Source of the DNA: Phoronis australis
Taxonomy: Eukaryota; Phoronida; Phoronidae
Assembly: GCA_002633005.1 (NCBI GenBank)
Contig: NMRA01000657.1
Location: forward strand, 175,972-206,714
DNA length: 30,743 nt
Reading direction: 5' to 3'
Shown in pieces: positions 21,641-30,743 of the stretch (positions are counted from its first letter, which is position 1; each line of letters starts with the position of its first letter). The notes under the pieces were generated by a model. It saw only the letters and a program-made list of their open reading frames with translations, had not been told where the DNA came from and ran no database searches. Position numbers and translations under genes: made by a program.

Positions 21641-22651
21641 CAAATACTTACTATGACGTTGCTATTCGAAAAGAATTGGACAGAGTATCTTCTTTAGGAT
21701 TGTTCGGCATTTTGGACCCAGTGTGACGGCATGTGTGTTCTCATTTCGGAGTCCAAATTGCATCATATACTGTCACGACACGCCATCAGTGAACATTCGA
21801 ATAAGATACAAGATGATGACAACTGTACATTTGCACTACATGTATGTTCAAGCGCATGTGTGCGGATTTGTCCTAATATCACAGTTAAGGCGTAAACGTC
21901 TTTACTCAAATCATTTGAGTATAACCAAAAAATGGTTTTAAAAATAAGTTAAACATCCGTTACAATACGGGTAGATATAGTGTTTTGTTTTCGGTTGAAT
22001 GGAGATTCCGCGTTGGTTCAGCTGTCAACGTTGAATTCTTAACCGAAGCGGATTTGAAAAGATTACCACATTTATCCGATCGTGGATTGTTGCCGAGTGA
22101 ACGGGTAACTCAAGTCCTAGGCTACACGTACGGGTATAGTTTTTATTTCCAAATTTGAATTTAAATGGCCACCGGAAGTAAACGTTGAAGTGTTTTCTTG
22201 AGTTGCTGAGGGTTTCCACGTTATTGTTGGTAACGAATATTGCTAAACCGATTGAACAAACATGAGTGGCTGACTTCTGAGGAAATTCACATGTCGATGT
22301 TGAATGCACGTGTCTTACTCCCGTTTAAGTTTGCCATAATACAGTTTCCCGTGGTTTAAACTCCGGTCAAAAAAGATTCTATTTCGCTTTCTTGAATGCA
22401 ACCGACAAATTTTCAATAATACATTTTAACTAAGAATGTACAAAAACCCACCCAATCATTTCAGTAGACATGTTCATATACAAGGGACAACTGAACCCAC
22501 CTAGGAAACTGAACCGCATGCACCCACATACGGAAAATATGAGCAAAAACATACTTCGAAAAAATGCAAATTTTCTGAGAAGGGAAGTGTATACGCGTAT
22601 ATACCGTATATAGGGCAGTTGTCTCCAATCTGTTTCTGCAAAAAAGAAGCA
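21641..22651. other. No recognisable gene
   Basis: Short open frames of 60-94 codons only (e.g. 21723-21941 plus, 22025-22309 minus), with no recognisable domain. Confidence 0.4.
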
Positions 22652-23631
22652 TAGGCGGATTTAGGGTGGGGCCCAGGAGGCACGGCCTCCCCCCCCCCTT
22701 GGCTGCCGCAAAAAAATAAAACAGCAAGAGCGTAAGGAAATGTTGAGTTTATTAATTAACCCCGGTAATTAAAATTATACGGCTGAAACAAGGTTTAAAT
22801 GTGTGTGTGGGGGGGGGGCTCAGATCAAGTGTCAAATTCGGAACACGGCGCAATCCTAACTGAACTACGGCTAAGTATAGGCTCTCCCGCCATATCTCAG
22901 GCGACCGGCAGTGGCGCTGGGCACTACAACTCCGTTTCCGTCGTCTGCTCCACTGTGCAATGAAGAAAATTACTTCATTTTTGAAAGAAAATGGAATCTG
23001 AGTGATGGTGAAAAAACAGAAGTTGCTGGTAAGATGTCAATTTTAATCGAACCCTTAGTGAATCACTCAGAAACTCATAATTCTCTCTTTGTCAAACCCT
23101 CAAACTTAAGACAATTTCCAAAGCAACCGCATCATTATTGCCAACACAAAACACGGATTTGGTCTTTTGGGCAATTGAAGACTATTTTATATACAACAAA
23201 TTTGTTACGAACTGATTGCATAAAATATAAAACATGTAATAAGCATTATAAAAAGAAGGAGGTTTCGCGCGCAAACGCTGTGGACCATAAACAAGTAGGT
23301 GTCTTAATATCAAATTAGGAGTTAAATCGTGGTAGTGTAGTGGTAAAGCACGCGCCCTCTCTCCGCTAGGTTATGAGTTCGAGTCTGTAGTACTTGCAGT
23401 TTTTCCTAGTTGACACCTTCTTCTTTTTTTCTTGGGTAATACTTCGGGAATAAAGGAAAATGCTTGAATATTAGAGAAAAAAACAGAAAAATTTCCTGAG
23501 CGGGAAGGGGGCAAACCCCCCTCCCGACCTCCCCCCATTTGGCGCTATGCGTATCTACAATCGTGCTTTGAGCAAATGCTTACTGACAAAATGTTGGGCC
23601 CCCCTTGTGATATCCTAGATCCGCCACTGAG
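22652..23631. mobile_element. hAT-like non-autonomous element, composite
   Basis: The left end, TAGGCGGATTTAGGGTGGGG, is mirrored by the right end. The right end's reverse complement reads CAGTGGCGGATCTAGGATAT, and both ends continue into a GGGGCCC block. CAGTGGCGGAT-type termini are common in animal hAT-like MITEs. A second terminus-like sequence (CAGTGGCGCTGGGCAC, 22909-22924) and a facing GGCGCTATGCG (23540-23550) suggest a nested insertion. The interior holds poly-G and poly-C runs, a tRNA-like head (23333-23385) and a 135-codon open frame (22911-23318). That frame starts inside the nested terminus and resembles no transposase. Confidence 0.55.
23333..23385 (+). repeat. tRNA-derived SINE head
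   Basis: Box A TAGTGTAGTGG (23333-23343), whose D-stem GTGT/GCAC can pair, is followed by box B AGTTCGAGTC (23376-23385). Spacing is normal for an internal RNA polymerase III promoter. The T-stem pairs poorly and no acceptor stem closes, so this is a SINE head and not a tRNA gene. It sits inside the hAT-like element. Confidence 0.6.
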
Positions 23632-24599
23632 AAGTGTCGCTACAAAAACATTGACGAGTAATTAATTAAGAATTTACCATTCAACAATCTTTCACCAGCG
23701 ACAAAAATTACACGAGGAACAAATTCACGTTCCTGTAATAGTGCTACTTACCTGTAACAGTGCCACTTACCTGTAATTTCACCGAATGTAATGGCACCGA
23801 AAATCTACATTACGTATCATGATTAAAAAAGCCGAGTAGTTAATTTCGACACTTGACACGACTAGTGATTCAAATGATTTTAATGGATTTCAGCTATTTT
23901 TTTCAAACCCATATTGGGCCGAGTCGCTAACAATTACCTGAACATGTAGGTCTACGCGCGGTATGTGATCTTCTGGTAACCCAATCACGTCGGCTTGAAG
24001 CGAGTATTCAGCGAACGACTAAATATTCTGACGGCGGAACACGCGTTATCAAGAATGCGTCGTGAACGAGTGAATGTTCAATCCATTAACCATTTATACG
24101 TTAGTAACACCCAGCAGCGTACTTGAAAATGAAACATTAAAATCCCATCCACATAGCGTTTTAACTCAACAATTTTTAAAGAGATCTCTTACGGAAAACT
24201 CTGTTTTCTCAAAGCAGTCGCTTTCGGCATTGTTTCGCTCAACATCACTTGTTCGGATCAGTTTTGAACGTTTTTCTGTTCCTTTCGTTTAAATTGCTGT
24301 CGTGAATAATGCGACAGGAAATGATCAGCATGAGCGTGCTCCCAGATTTTTTTTTAAATAATCAGTCGCTATGACGACATCGAAAGGTGTCTTTCGTTAA
24401 TATTGATTATTTTTTAATTGCCGACAGGATGAAGGAGATTTCACTTGGTGCAAAGTAAAACATAATAATGATTTTGTAATGTCCACCCTCTGAGTCTAAA
24501 GACTGACCATAACTAATTGATTTCTACATTAGAGGTGGACTCAAGTGGAATTTCTCAAAGTTGTAGACATCACATTCAGGTATATTGTTGCTGCATGTA
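23632..24599. other. No recognisable gene
   Basis: A near-duplicate pair GTGCTACTTACCTGTAA / GTGCCACTTACCTGTAA occurs near 23741-23776. A small inverted pair GTCCACCCTCT / AGAGGTGGAC spans about 24481-24540. No coding sequence was recognised. Confidence 0.4.
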
Positions 24600-25455
24600 T
24601 CATAAAAAGCCAATAACTTCATAAAATCTATCCTACCCAATACTAATCACGAATGTGCGTTTTTAGGTCCAAAAAATTGTGTCCCTTCAACTCGTAACCT
24701 GTCATGAAAGCGACAACTTATCCGAGTGACACTTAACGGCGAGAAAAGTGATTTTCTGATATTGGCCCCAGCGCGTATTCGACCTTGGAAGCCTGGCGGT
24801 CGCAGACAGACATTCTGCTGGAGGAGCTTAGTCCCATTCCAAAAATGTCAAAGTATTTCAGTGGTATTTAACTCACGGCCTTGATTTCATCAAATGGCTT
24901 GCAGACAACGGCGAGAATAGGTGATTTTAATAATATCCCCAAAGCACTAATTTTAATGTTTTGTAGCTCTGGTCAGAGCTAATTACGTCAAGAACTCGAC
25001 AATAATTCCAAACATGGTTTTCGGACATTAGCACTGTAACGTCTCTTTTAGCGCAAGTGTGGATACGTATGGGCAAGTAACGTGGACGGAATAAATGGTA
25101 ACGACTTTGGCAGTCTGACGGTAGTCTTTATACATGTAGCAAGTTATGGCAACCGCTATTATCAGCACTATAAAATTGTTTAACGAGAAAAAGGTAATAC
25201 CGTTTCAACGACTGGGAACTTGCTAAAGACCGATTGACCAGTAAGAACAACGCACTGCGTTAAAGTGATGTTAGCAGCGAGGAAATTGGTTTTGTGAGAT
25301 CAGCATCAACGCGGATTTGAGCCAGGAACAAGTGGGCTGTCCTCAGTGGCGGAGCAAAATCCGACTCGTCGAATAGCTGGCAAAGTCAGCGGCCTTGACT
25401 TTAGCCAATGTTTGGTAGACAGCGACCAGGGTTGACGATTTGTAATAAAATCACG
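24600..25455 (+). repeat. Repeat family 3, three further copies
   Basis: There is a 3' fragment at about 24600-24700 (GCCAATAACTTC, CTACCCAATACTAATCACGA, TGTGCGTTTTTAGG). A fuller copy follows at 24725-25055 (ATTCTGCTGGAGGAG, GGCCTTGATTTCATCAAATG, TTGCAGACAACGGC, GGTCAGAGCTAATTACG). A 5' portion lies at 25262-25455 (GAGATCAGCATCAACGCGG, GGCCTTGACTTTAGCCAATG, TTTGGTAGACAGCGACC). They are in the same orientation as 21290-21640, giving a loose tandem cluster. Confidence 0.6.
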
Positions 25456-27590
25456 ACACACAACGAATTTTATTGCTTTTAAACTTTAAAAAATGAAAAA
25501 CTGAACGTAAATAAATCCCCGTTTGGTTTGAATTCCATAAAAACAGCGAAATCGTGAACAATTCCGTTGGCACATCATACAAGTGCAACGGTTTTTGACC
25601 AAATGACACGAATTGAACAATTTAGCTGATGACTAAATACATGGTGAACATAACGTCACGAAACTTCGTTTTGTTGTCTATTTATTTAAACTTCTTTTGA
25701 AGACAGGGAATTTACTATACAAGGGAGACTAGTCGAAGATATTGGCTTAAGAAAAAGAGTGTTGGTTTAAAATCATAAAAAGTGATCCGAAAGGAATTGT
25801 GCACTTAACACAAAAAAGCATTGTCGGTGAAGTTGGGGAGGATGTCTTTGCACTTCCTTAACATACTTTAGTTGGCAGTAGCAATGAGCCACACATTTGC
25901 GTTCTCCAAAACAGAGTCGTTTCTTTGTCATTACTGTTCATCCAGAGCACATGACGGTCCACGCACCAACTTTCACACCATGGTGTAACTATGCAGTTGG
26001 CCCAGGCGCAGAATCTGATTCACTCGGATTGCATAACCGGCGTTGTACTGAATTGTGAGCGCGCAGTGGGTAACAAACGTGTATTCACACTTCAGCGCAA
26101 CACCGAGACTTTAAAATTAGTTTCTGTGAACCAGACTCTAAGCCTGGGCCTACTGTAAGGTTGAATCTAGGTACGTGGGCCATCGCGTGAAACCGGAAGT
26201 TCAAAAATTCAAGGAAGTGCAACAGGACAACAAATCTTCGTCACAAGTCAATAGACAGCGCAATTATTTTGTTTTATTGAGTTAATTCCCACGTGATCAC
26301 TTTCTTATAAATTTAAAATAGCAATCGTGTTTCTAAGTCAATACACAACTGAGTGTTTGTCATTTGAAGCGTGAGTATATTTTGGACATTCCCTGTGTTT
26401 TAAAGAGAATTACCAAGGGGTGTATACAACAAGAATACAAGAGATATAAAATTGCGTCAATTATTAGTAAGCCTACAGCGGTTGCATACTGGTGACAAGA
26501 TGACAGAACAATTGGACGTTTTTAATGTTAGATAATTATTTACAGTTTTTTCGCAATCTGTTCGCGGGAAATGTAGGCGCACTTGTCTGTTCTAATACTG
26601 TTTAGTATACCAAGTTTCTTGTGAGAAATAAACATCGCGCAAAATTTGCTGTTCATTAGACTTCGTACACATTCAGTCTACTACTAAAATTTAATGTAGG
26701 CTGAGCTAATAATCTTTCACTTCCAATATAATATTAATTTAGTAACAGGGTGTAGTGACATAGCTTGTGAATACACATTGAATGGCGAAACACAATATTT
26801 ACAATATGTACACCATAAAACACATTTACACTTATGAAGAAGCTATTGTTAATTTAAGAGACGATTACTAGTGGGCAGTTTGATAATGTTTTGACCACTT
26901 TCTGCGAATGGTAATAACTGCAATGAAAAATAATTCCAACAATACAGCTACTTTTACTGTTGAAAATGCTGACGACGACAGTCTCCGGTCCGTCAAATGC
27001 AGTGGAATCTTTGCGGGAAAATATTCCTTTTCACCAATTGGTTTGTGGTTTCGTTGACACCCATTTGCCTTGGGTGCTGGGAGAATTTTGACCCTTTTCG
27101 CAAGATAATTTGGTGCAATGTTAAGCGTTGATTTAAAACAATGGAATCTCAGTTTTTGTTTGACGACGCAGTTATACGAGCGCGCACTTAAAATACTATC
27201 AGAAATAGACAGACGTGAGTATCATTCGGCAAATATTGGAATGGCCCGTAGATGACCCTTTACCATGTAACGTATCGGTCTCGTTTGTCTGCCTTAGGAG
27301 CTGAGATAGACAGTCACCCCCCCNNCCCCCCCCGACCCTAGCCGACGAGTAGGTAGGAAGCTTTTCGGGGAATTATGCGTCGCACTGATTAAATCATTTA
27401 AGTCACGTTGTTATACTTGTAAATACCTTTTGCGCACAGAGGGACAGCTCATGAGGCCGTTAATTTTGATGTCTTTAGTTCCTTCCAACTCCACCAAATA
27501 CTCACGTAATCAAGATTTTCCCTTGGGCAGTCCTTCGTTCAGTTCCCAAAGCAGGAAACTGGCTATTTTACCCAACGCACGCCAGGGGAC
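25456..27590. other. No recognisable gene
   Basis: About 2.1 kb of A+T-rich sequence with no convincing open frame, repeat or RNA gene. It contains a poly-C run with two unresolved bases at 27317-27333. Confidence 0.4.
27317..27333. repeat. Poly-C run with unresolved bases
   Basis: C residues interrupted by NN at 27324-27325. The length is not reliable. Confidence 0.9.
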
Positions 27591-27591
27591 A

Positions 27592-27599
27592 TGACGTCA
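27592..27599. promoter_or_regulatory. CRE palindrome
   Basis: TGACGTCA, the full CREB/ATF site, lies 28 bases upstream of the ATG at 27627. A second full site is at 28101-28108. Motif only. Confidence 0.35.
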
Positions 27600-27626
27600 T
27601 ACCACCTGCCGCGCGCAGTGTTAAAA

Positions 27627-27815
27627 ATGGCAAGTTGCCGATTTGAGCAACTGAATGAAGGACTGTTCGAAGTACGGGAGTATTTGATCGAGCTGGAAGG
27701 AGTTATAGACACCAACGGTCTCCTATGCGCAAAAGTTACTTATAACAACGTGACTTTAATTTATGTGAATCAGTGTGAGGCATATTCGCCGAAAAGCTTC
27801 CGGCGTGCAGTATGA
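27627..27815 (+). CDS. Hypothetical small ORF (62 aa)
   Basis: ATG at 27627 sits in a favourable context (AAAAATGG) with a CRE palindrome just upstream, in a locally more GC-rich patch. The product starts MASCRFEQLNEGLFEVREYL, with an acidic amphipathic stretch, and ends at a TGA at 27813. I recognise no family. It could be a small protein, a first coding exon whose true end is a splice donor inside the frame, or chance. An earlier in-frame ATG at 27591 overlaps the CRE, and I consider it less likely. Confidence 0.2.
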   Translation: MASCRFEQLNEGLFEVREYLIELEGVIDTNGLLCAKVTYNNVTLIYVNQCEAYSPKSFRRAV

Positions 27816-27819
27816 AGCG

Positions 27820-27845
27820 CCTATAGAAGCTTCACTATCTATAGG
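27820..27845. repeat. Perfect 8-bp hairpin
   Basis: CCTATAGA and TCTATAGG flank a ten-base loop, just after the small ORF. Function unknown. Confidence 0.5.
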
Positions 27846-28223
27846 TCAACTAGCGACGGTGGTCACTGTCTAGAGCTGAGCCTGGGTGTGAGTGGAAGAC
27901 TGGTCCTGGAAGGAGAAAATCGGCCGTCACCGAGCGTGTTACTTTCAATATCGGTTCTCAAGCAACAGACTTACAGCTATTTCCTGGGTTCGCCTGATTT
28001 TCACTTCAATTATCGTTTAGTTAATTCCCAGCAACAAGACTTATTGACCTCAATTCCCGTTCAGCAACCTAGGAATTTTGCCTGGACGCATTTTTAGAGA
28101 TGACGTCATGCTAAGCGTCCAGCACTGGAATGGAAAGCAGGCACCGCTTGGTATCCGGGCTACAATACAAGAGAATAAGTTCCATCACGCGAAACATTGC
28201 CAAACACGCAGTATTTTATGCGC

Positions 28224-28241
28224 CCACATATTTATATGTGG
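28224..28241. repeat. Perfect hairpin at the array edge
   Basis: CCACATAT and ATATGTGG are separated by two bases, about 60 bp before the tandem array. A small hairpin next to internal tandem repeats is a feature of some Helitron/Helentron-type elements, but I could not find the other expected ends. Confidence 0.5.
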
Positions 28242-28394
28242 ATGCGTTATGCCGTCATCTCCGTCCGTCCGGCGTCCGGTGTCCGCTGCTCTGTCTCCAA
28301 AACGCCTTAACGTATGTTCATGAAATTTTGCACATGTGTTCCTTCTTTGGATGGGACGGCATGAGCGAACTTTCGGACGGATCCGACTACCGCT

Positions 28395-28408
28395 GTGTCC
28401 TCTAGTGG
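28395..28408 (-). promoter_or_regulatory. CTCF-like core site A1
   Basis: The minus strand reads CCACTAGAGGACAC, 13/14 to CCASYAGRKGGCRS. Confidence 0.35.
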
Positions 28409-28542
28409 CAATTTTAGTTTTTTACGTTTACCTCTGTATCTTCAAAAGCCCGAACGCCGGGATTTTCATAAAATGTGGTATATAGGCACCTATTAGGGAG
28501 ATGACGCTATCCTCCCGTTTTCGGATGGATTTTACGTAGTTT

Positions 28543-28556
28543 GCGCCACCTAGTGG
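28543..28556 (-). promoter_or_regulatory. CTCF-like core site B1
   Basis: The minus strand reads CCACTAGGTGGCGC, 14/14 to the CTCF core consensus. Motif only; binding is not shown. Confidence 0.5.
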
Positions 28557-28677
28557 CCATTTTTACTGTTTTCGGTTCTGTTTCTTTGCGTCCACCCCTC
28601 TACCAACCAAACCGCTCAAAGGATGATTGTAAAAATTGGCATGTATGTTCTTACGGCTGACGACTTCGACTACTGTG

Positions 28678-28691
28678 GCGCCTCCTAGTGG
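28678..28691 (-). promoter_or_regulatory. CTCF-like core site C1
   Basis: The minus strand reads CCACTAGGAGGCGC, 13/14. The same sequence occurs at C2 (29127-29140) and C3 (29571-29584). Confidence 0.35.
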
Positions 28692-28820
28692 CAGTTTTTT
28701 TTGCGCCTGTGGCTGTATCCCTTAAACCATTCGTAGGATCTTTACTAAATTTAGTAAGTGAATGGATATGATGTAAAGGCAACGGAGGACGACGACTTTC
28801 AGACGGATCTGACTACAGAT

Positions 28821-28834
28821 GTGCCACCTAGTGG
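28821..28834 (-). promoter_or_regulatory. CTCF-like core site A2
   Basis: The minus strand reads CCACTAGGTGGCAC, 14/14. Confidence 0.5.
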
Positions 28835-28965
28835 CAATTTTAATTTTTTACGTTTACTTCTGTATGTTCCAAGGTCTTCAACGTATTTTCATAAAATTTG
28901 TCATACAGGCATCTGTTAATGAGGTGACGCTAACTCTTCGTTTTCAGATAGATTCGACCTAGTTT

Positions 28966-28979
28966 GCGCCACCTAGTGG
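28966..28979 (-). promoter_or_regulatory. CTCF-like core site B2
   Basis: The minus strand reads CCACTAGGTGGCGC, 14/14. Confidence 0.5.
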
Positions 28980-29126
28980 CCATTTTTACTGATTTCGAGT
29001 CTGGTTTTTGGCGTCCACTAGTCTATCAACCAAACGGCTTTCAGGATAATTGTGGAAATTTGCACGTATGTGTTTACTGTGAAGTGGACGGCTGACGACG
29101 ATTTTCCCACGAGTTCAACTACTGTG

Positions 29127-29140
29127 GCGCCTCCTAGTGG
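29127..29140 (-). promoter_or_regulatory. CTCF-like core site C2
   Basis: CCACTAGGAGGCGC on the minus strand, 13/14. Confidence 0.35.
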
Positions 29141-29271
29141 CAGTTTTTTGTTTTTGCGCTCATGGCTGCATCTATTAAACCGTTTGCAGGATCTTTACTT
29201 AATTTAGCAAGTGTATTGATATGATGTTGACAATGCACGACGACGACTTTCGGACGGATCTGACTTCTGGT

Positions 29272-29285
29272 GTGCCCCCTAGTGA
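29272..29285 (-). promoter_or_regulatory. CTCF-like core site A3
   Basis: TCACTAGGGGGCAC on the minus strand, 13/14. It contains the AGGGGGC seen in many vertebrate sites. Confidence 0.4.
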
Positions 29286-29419
29286 CAATTTTAGTTTTTT
29301 TATGTTTACCAGTCTGTATCTTCAAAGGTCCTCAACAGATTTTCATAAATTTTTGATTATAGGCATCTATTGGTGAGATGACACTATCAACCTGTTTTTG
29401 GATGGAATCGAGGTATTTT

Positions 29420-29433
29420 TCGCCACCTGGTGG
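29420..29433 (-). promoter_or_regulatory. CTCF-like core site B3
   Basis: CCACCAGGTGGCGA on the minus strand, 13/14. Confidence 0.4.
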
Positions 29434-29570
29434 TCATTTTTGCTGTTTTAAAATCTTGTTTTTGACGTCCACCCCTCGATCAACCAAATCATTCTAGGGA
29501 TGGTTTTGAAAATTGGCGTACATGTTTTCAGTGTGAAGAGGTCGTTTGATGATGGTGACTGACTACTGTG

Positions 29571-29584
29571 GCGCCTCCTAGTGG
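29571..29584 (-). promoter_or_regulatory. CTCF-like core site C3
   Basis: CCACTAGGAGGCGC on the minus strand, 13/14. Confidence 0.35.
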
Positions 29585-29831
29585 TAGTTTTGTTTTGTTT
29601 TGCGCCCACAGCTGTATCTTCAAAACCCACTACGGGATCTTTAAATTTTATTAAATTTAGTAAGTGAATTTATGTGAAGATAACAGGCGACGACTCAGGC
29701 GGATGGAACGGACGCTATGCCCACAAGTGACAATTTCATTTTGTTCTGTTTTCCTTTGTTTCTCTGAAGTTCCTTGACAGATTTTTATGAAATATGACAT
29801 GTTCCCGTTTTTGCATGGATTGTACGTTTTT

Positions 29832-29845
29832 GCGCCATCTAGTGG
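29832..29845 (-). promoter_or_regulatory. CTCF-like core site B4
   Basis: CCACTAGATGGCGC on the minus strand, 14/14. It is the last monomer. The preceding A4 (29717-29730) is degraded to 10/14. Confidence 0.5.
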
Positions 29846-29870
29846 CCATTTTTATGATACAAATAACCCT

Positions 29871-30743
29871 AAAAGCACACCATTTGCGATACATTCGTGA
29901 GCGTGTTTCAACGCTCCGCGTTGCTCTTGTTGTATTTAGTTTCATCTGACCCAATATGCACGCGGTGATACGTGAGGAAGACAGCTCTTGTGAATAGAGC
30001 GCTGGACCCAGCATTTGTAAAGGAAAAGGCAGTAACAAAAAGAAAACAACTCAAAATTCTTATCGAAAGACGCGCGCATATTACTAGGTGGCGATATCTC
30101 TCCGCTGCTTTCAACCTCGTTCAAGTGTCGTGGCTTTTAGTGAATTTCGTAACGAAGAGCGGTATTCTTGATAAAAATCATCTTTGTTGCCACATTTCAG
30201 ACGCATTCGTTGATCACTAGACCATTTGGTTGAGTGCTTCCATAGACATGTTTTGTCTAATAATAATACTGACTCCAGTATTCGAGGTGAAGTAGTCGAA
30301 TACAATTTATAAAAAGCACCCGACGTCTTTGATGACTTCAACATTGAGTAGGTTCCAAATGAAGTAGGCACGTGTTATCCCAATGTGGCGCCATTATTTT
30401 TGTTTTGTTTTGCTTTAACACTTCATGAGAAAATGGAAAACCCAGTCATTCGGCGTGTATTTGTTTACGCAACCTATAAATGATTAAAGGTTGAGCGAGT
30501 TAATCCACTGCACTTGTAGAAATGTCACTGATCCGTTACAAAAATGCATTCAGTCAATTGCACACGTTGTCGATGTTAACCGTGCACACTTACAACTTTA
30601 TCACGGAGCGCTATCAAGGCCTTCAAAAAATTCGCTCTCAAACTAACCTCCGCAAGAACTCACACAACATAAACGCATGAACTGTTTATAGGCGTGGTGA
30701 AGATTCTTGAAGAGCTTGGTAAAAGTTTCTCGGAAAGTGCCTG
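29871..30743. other. No recognisable gene
   Basis: Overlapping short open frames on both strands (29972-30220 plus, 30111-30371 minus and others) show no domain. A lone ACTAGGTGGCG (30083-30093) on the plus strand has the CTCF-like core in the orientation opposite to the array. Confidence 0.4.

Larger units (their letters stand above)
28285..29870. repeat. Tandem array with A-B-C higher-order structure
   Basis: Eleven diverged monomers of about 144 bp (site-to-site spacing 115-161) cycle through three subtypes. The A motif starts at 28395, 28821, 29272 and 29717. The B motif starts at 28543, 28966, 29420 and 29832. The C motif starts at 28678, 29127 and 29571. The higher-order period is 412-454 bp. 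Each monomer has a CTGTATCTTCAAA-like start, a TTTTCATAAAATTT-like block, a CGGACGGAT or GGATGGAT block, and a CTAGTGGC core. All cores are in one orientation. Open frames in the array are chance. Divergence rises toward the right end, where the last A is degraded. Confidence 0.9.

Noticed and set aside
22911-23318. 135-codon open frame as a transposase
   Set aside because: It starts inside an element terminus, shows no known domain, and its composition looks like chance A+T-rich translation.
23333-23385. A functional tRNA gene
   Set aside because: Box A and box B are present, but the acceptor and T stems do not pair properly, so a SINE head is the better call.
28130-29630. CRISPR-like array because of regular repeats
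   Set aside because: The repeats are diverged monomers without unique spacers, in a eukaryotic genome. It is a satellite-like array.

Overview
The window looks like a gene-poor stretch of an invertebrate animal genome. Evidence: A+T-rich DNA, long non-coding tracts, many short inverted-repeat elements, tRNA-derived SINE heads, assembly gaps and poly-C runs. The one convincing gene is a class A G-protein-coupled receptor of a type often expanded in marine invertebrates. I cannot name the species. A hemichordate, echinoderm, lophotrochozoan or similar lineage would fit, but this is inference.

Layout. Positions 684-3464 are bracketed by a 30-bp inverted repeat (27/30). This segment carries three copies of an 11-bp motif facing inward at each side and a short C2H2 zinc-finger ORF, so it is a candidate DNA transposon. 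At 4205-4364 an ~18-bp unit repeats and then flips orientation. A roughly 200-250 bp MITE family has copies at 5807-6007, 16029-16280 and (inverted) 19527-19753. An unrelated 250-bp MITE sits at 7448-7697, downstream of the receptor. The receptor (8029-9336, minus strand) is an intact single-exon ORF of 435 codons with a signal peptide and seven transmembrane segments, and a TATA-like element lies upstream. From 9.5 to 14.1 kb nothing coding is recognisable.

From 14 to 19 kb there are diverged repeats, a GIY-YIG endonuclease relic of a Penelope-like or LINE-like retroelement (15325-15577) and a tRNA-like SINE head (~19163-19216). After a 342-bp gap (19998-20339) come a 167-bp tandem duplication rich in TCA/TCG triplets and a repeat family with copies at 21.3, 24.6, 24.7 and 25.3 kb. 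A hAT-like non-autonomous element with another tRNA-like head lies at ~22652-23631.

The most striking region is 28285-29870. It is a tandem array of eleven ~144-bp monomers arranged as an A-B-C higher-order repeat of ~410-455 bp. Every monomer carries one site resembling the CTCF core consensus (CCASYAGRKGGCRS) on the minus strand. Four sites match 14/14, six match 13/14 and one is degraded. This may be a repeat-borne cluster of insulator-like sites, or a Helitron/Helentron-type core repeat whose motif resembles CTCF sites.

There is no operon-like or pathway-like cooperation among genes here. Apart from the receptor and two small uncertain ORFs, the window is shaped by mobile elements.
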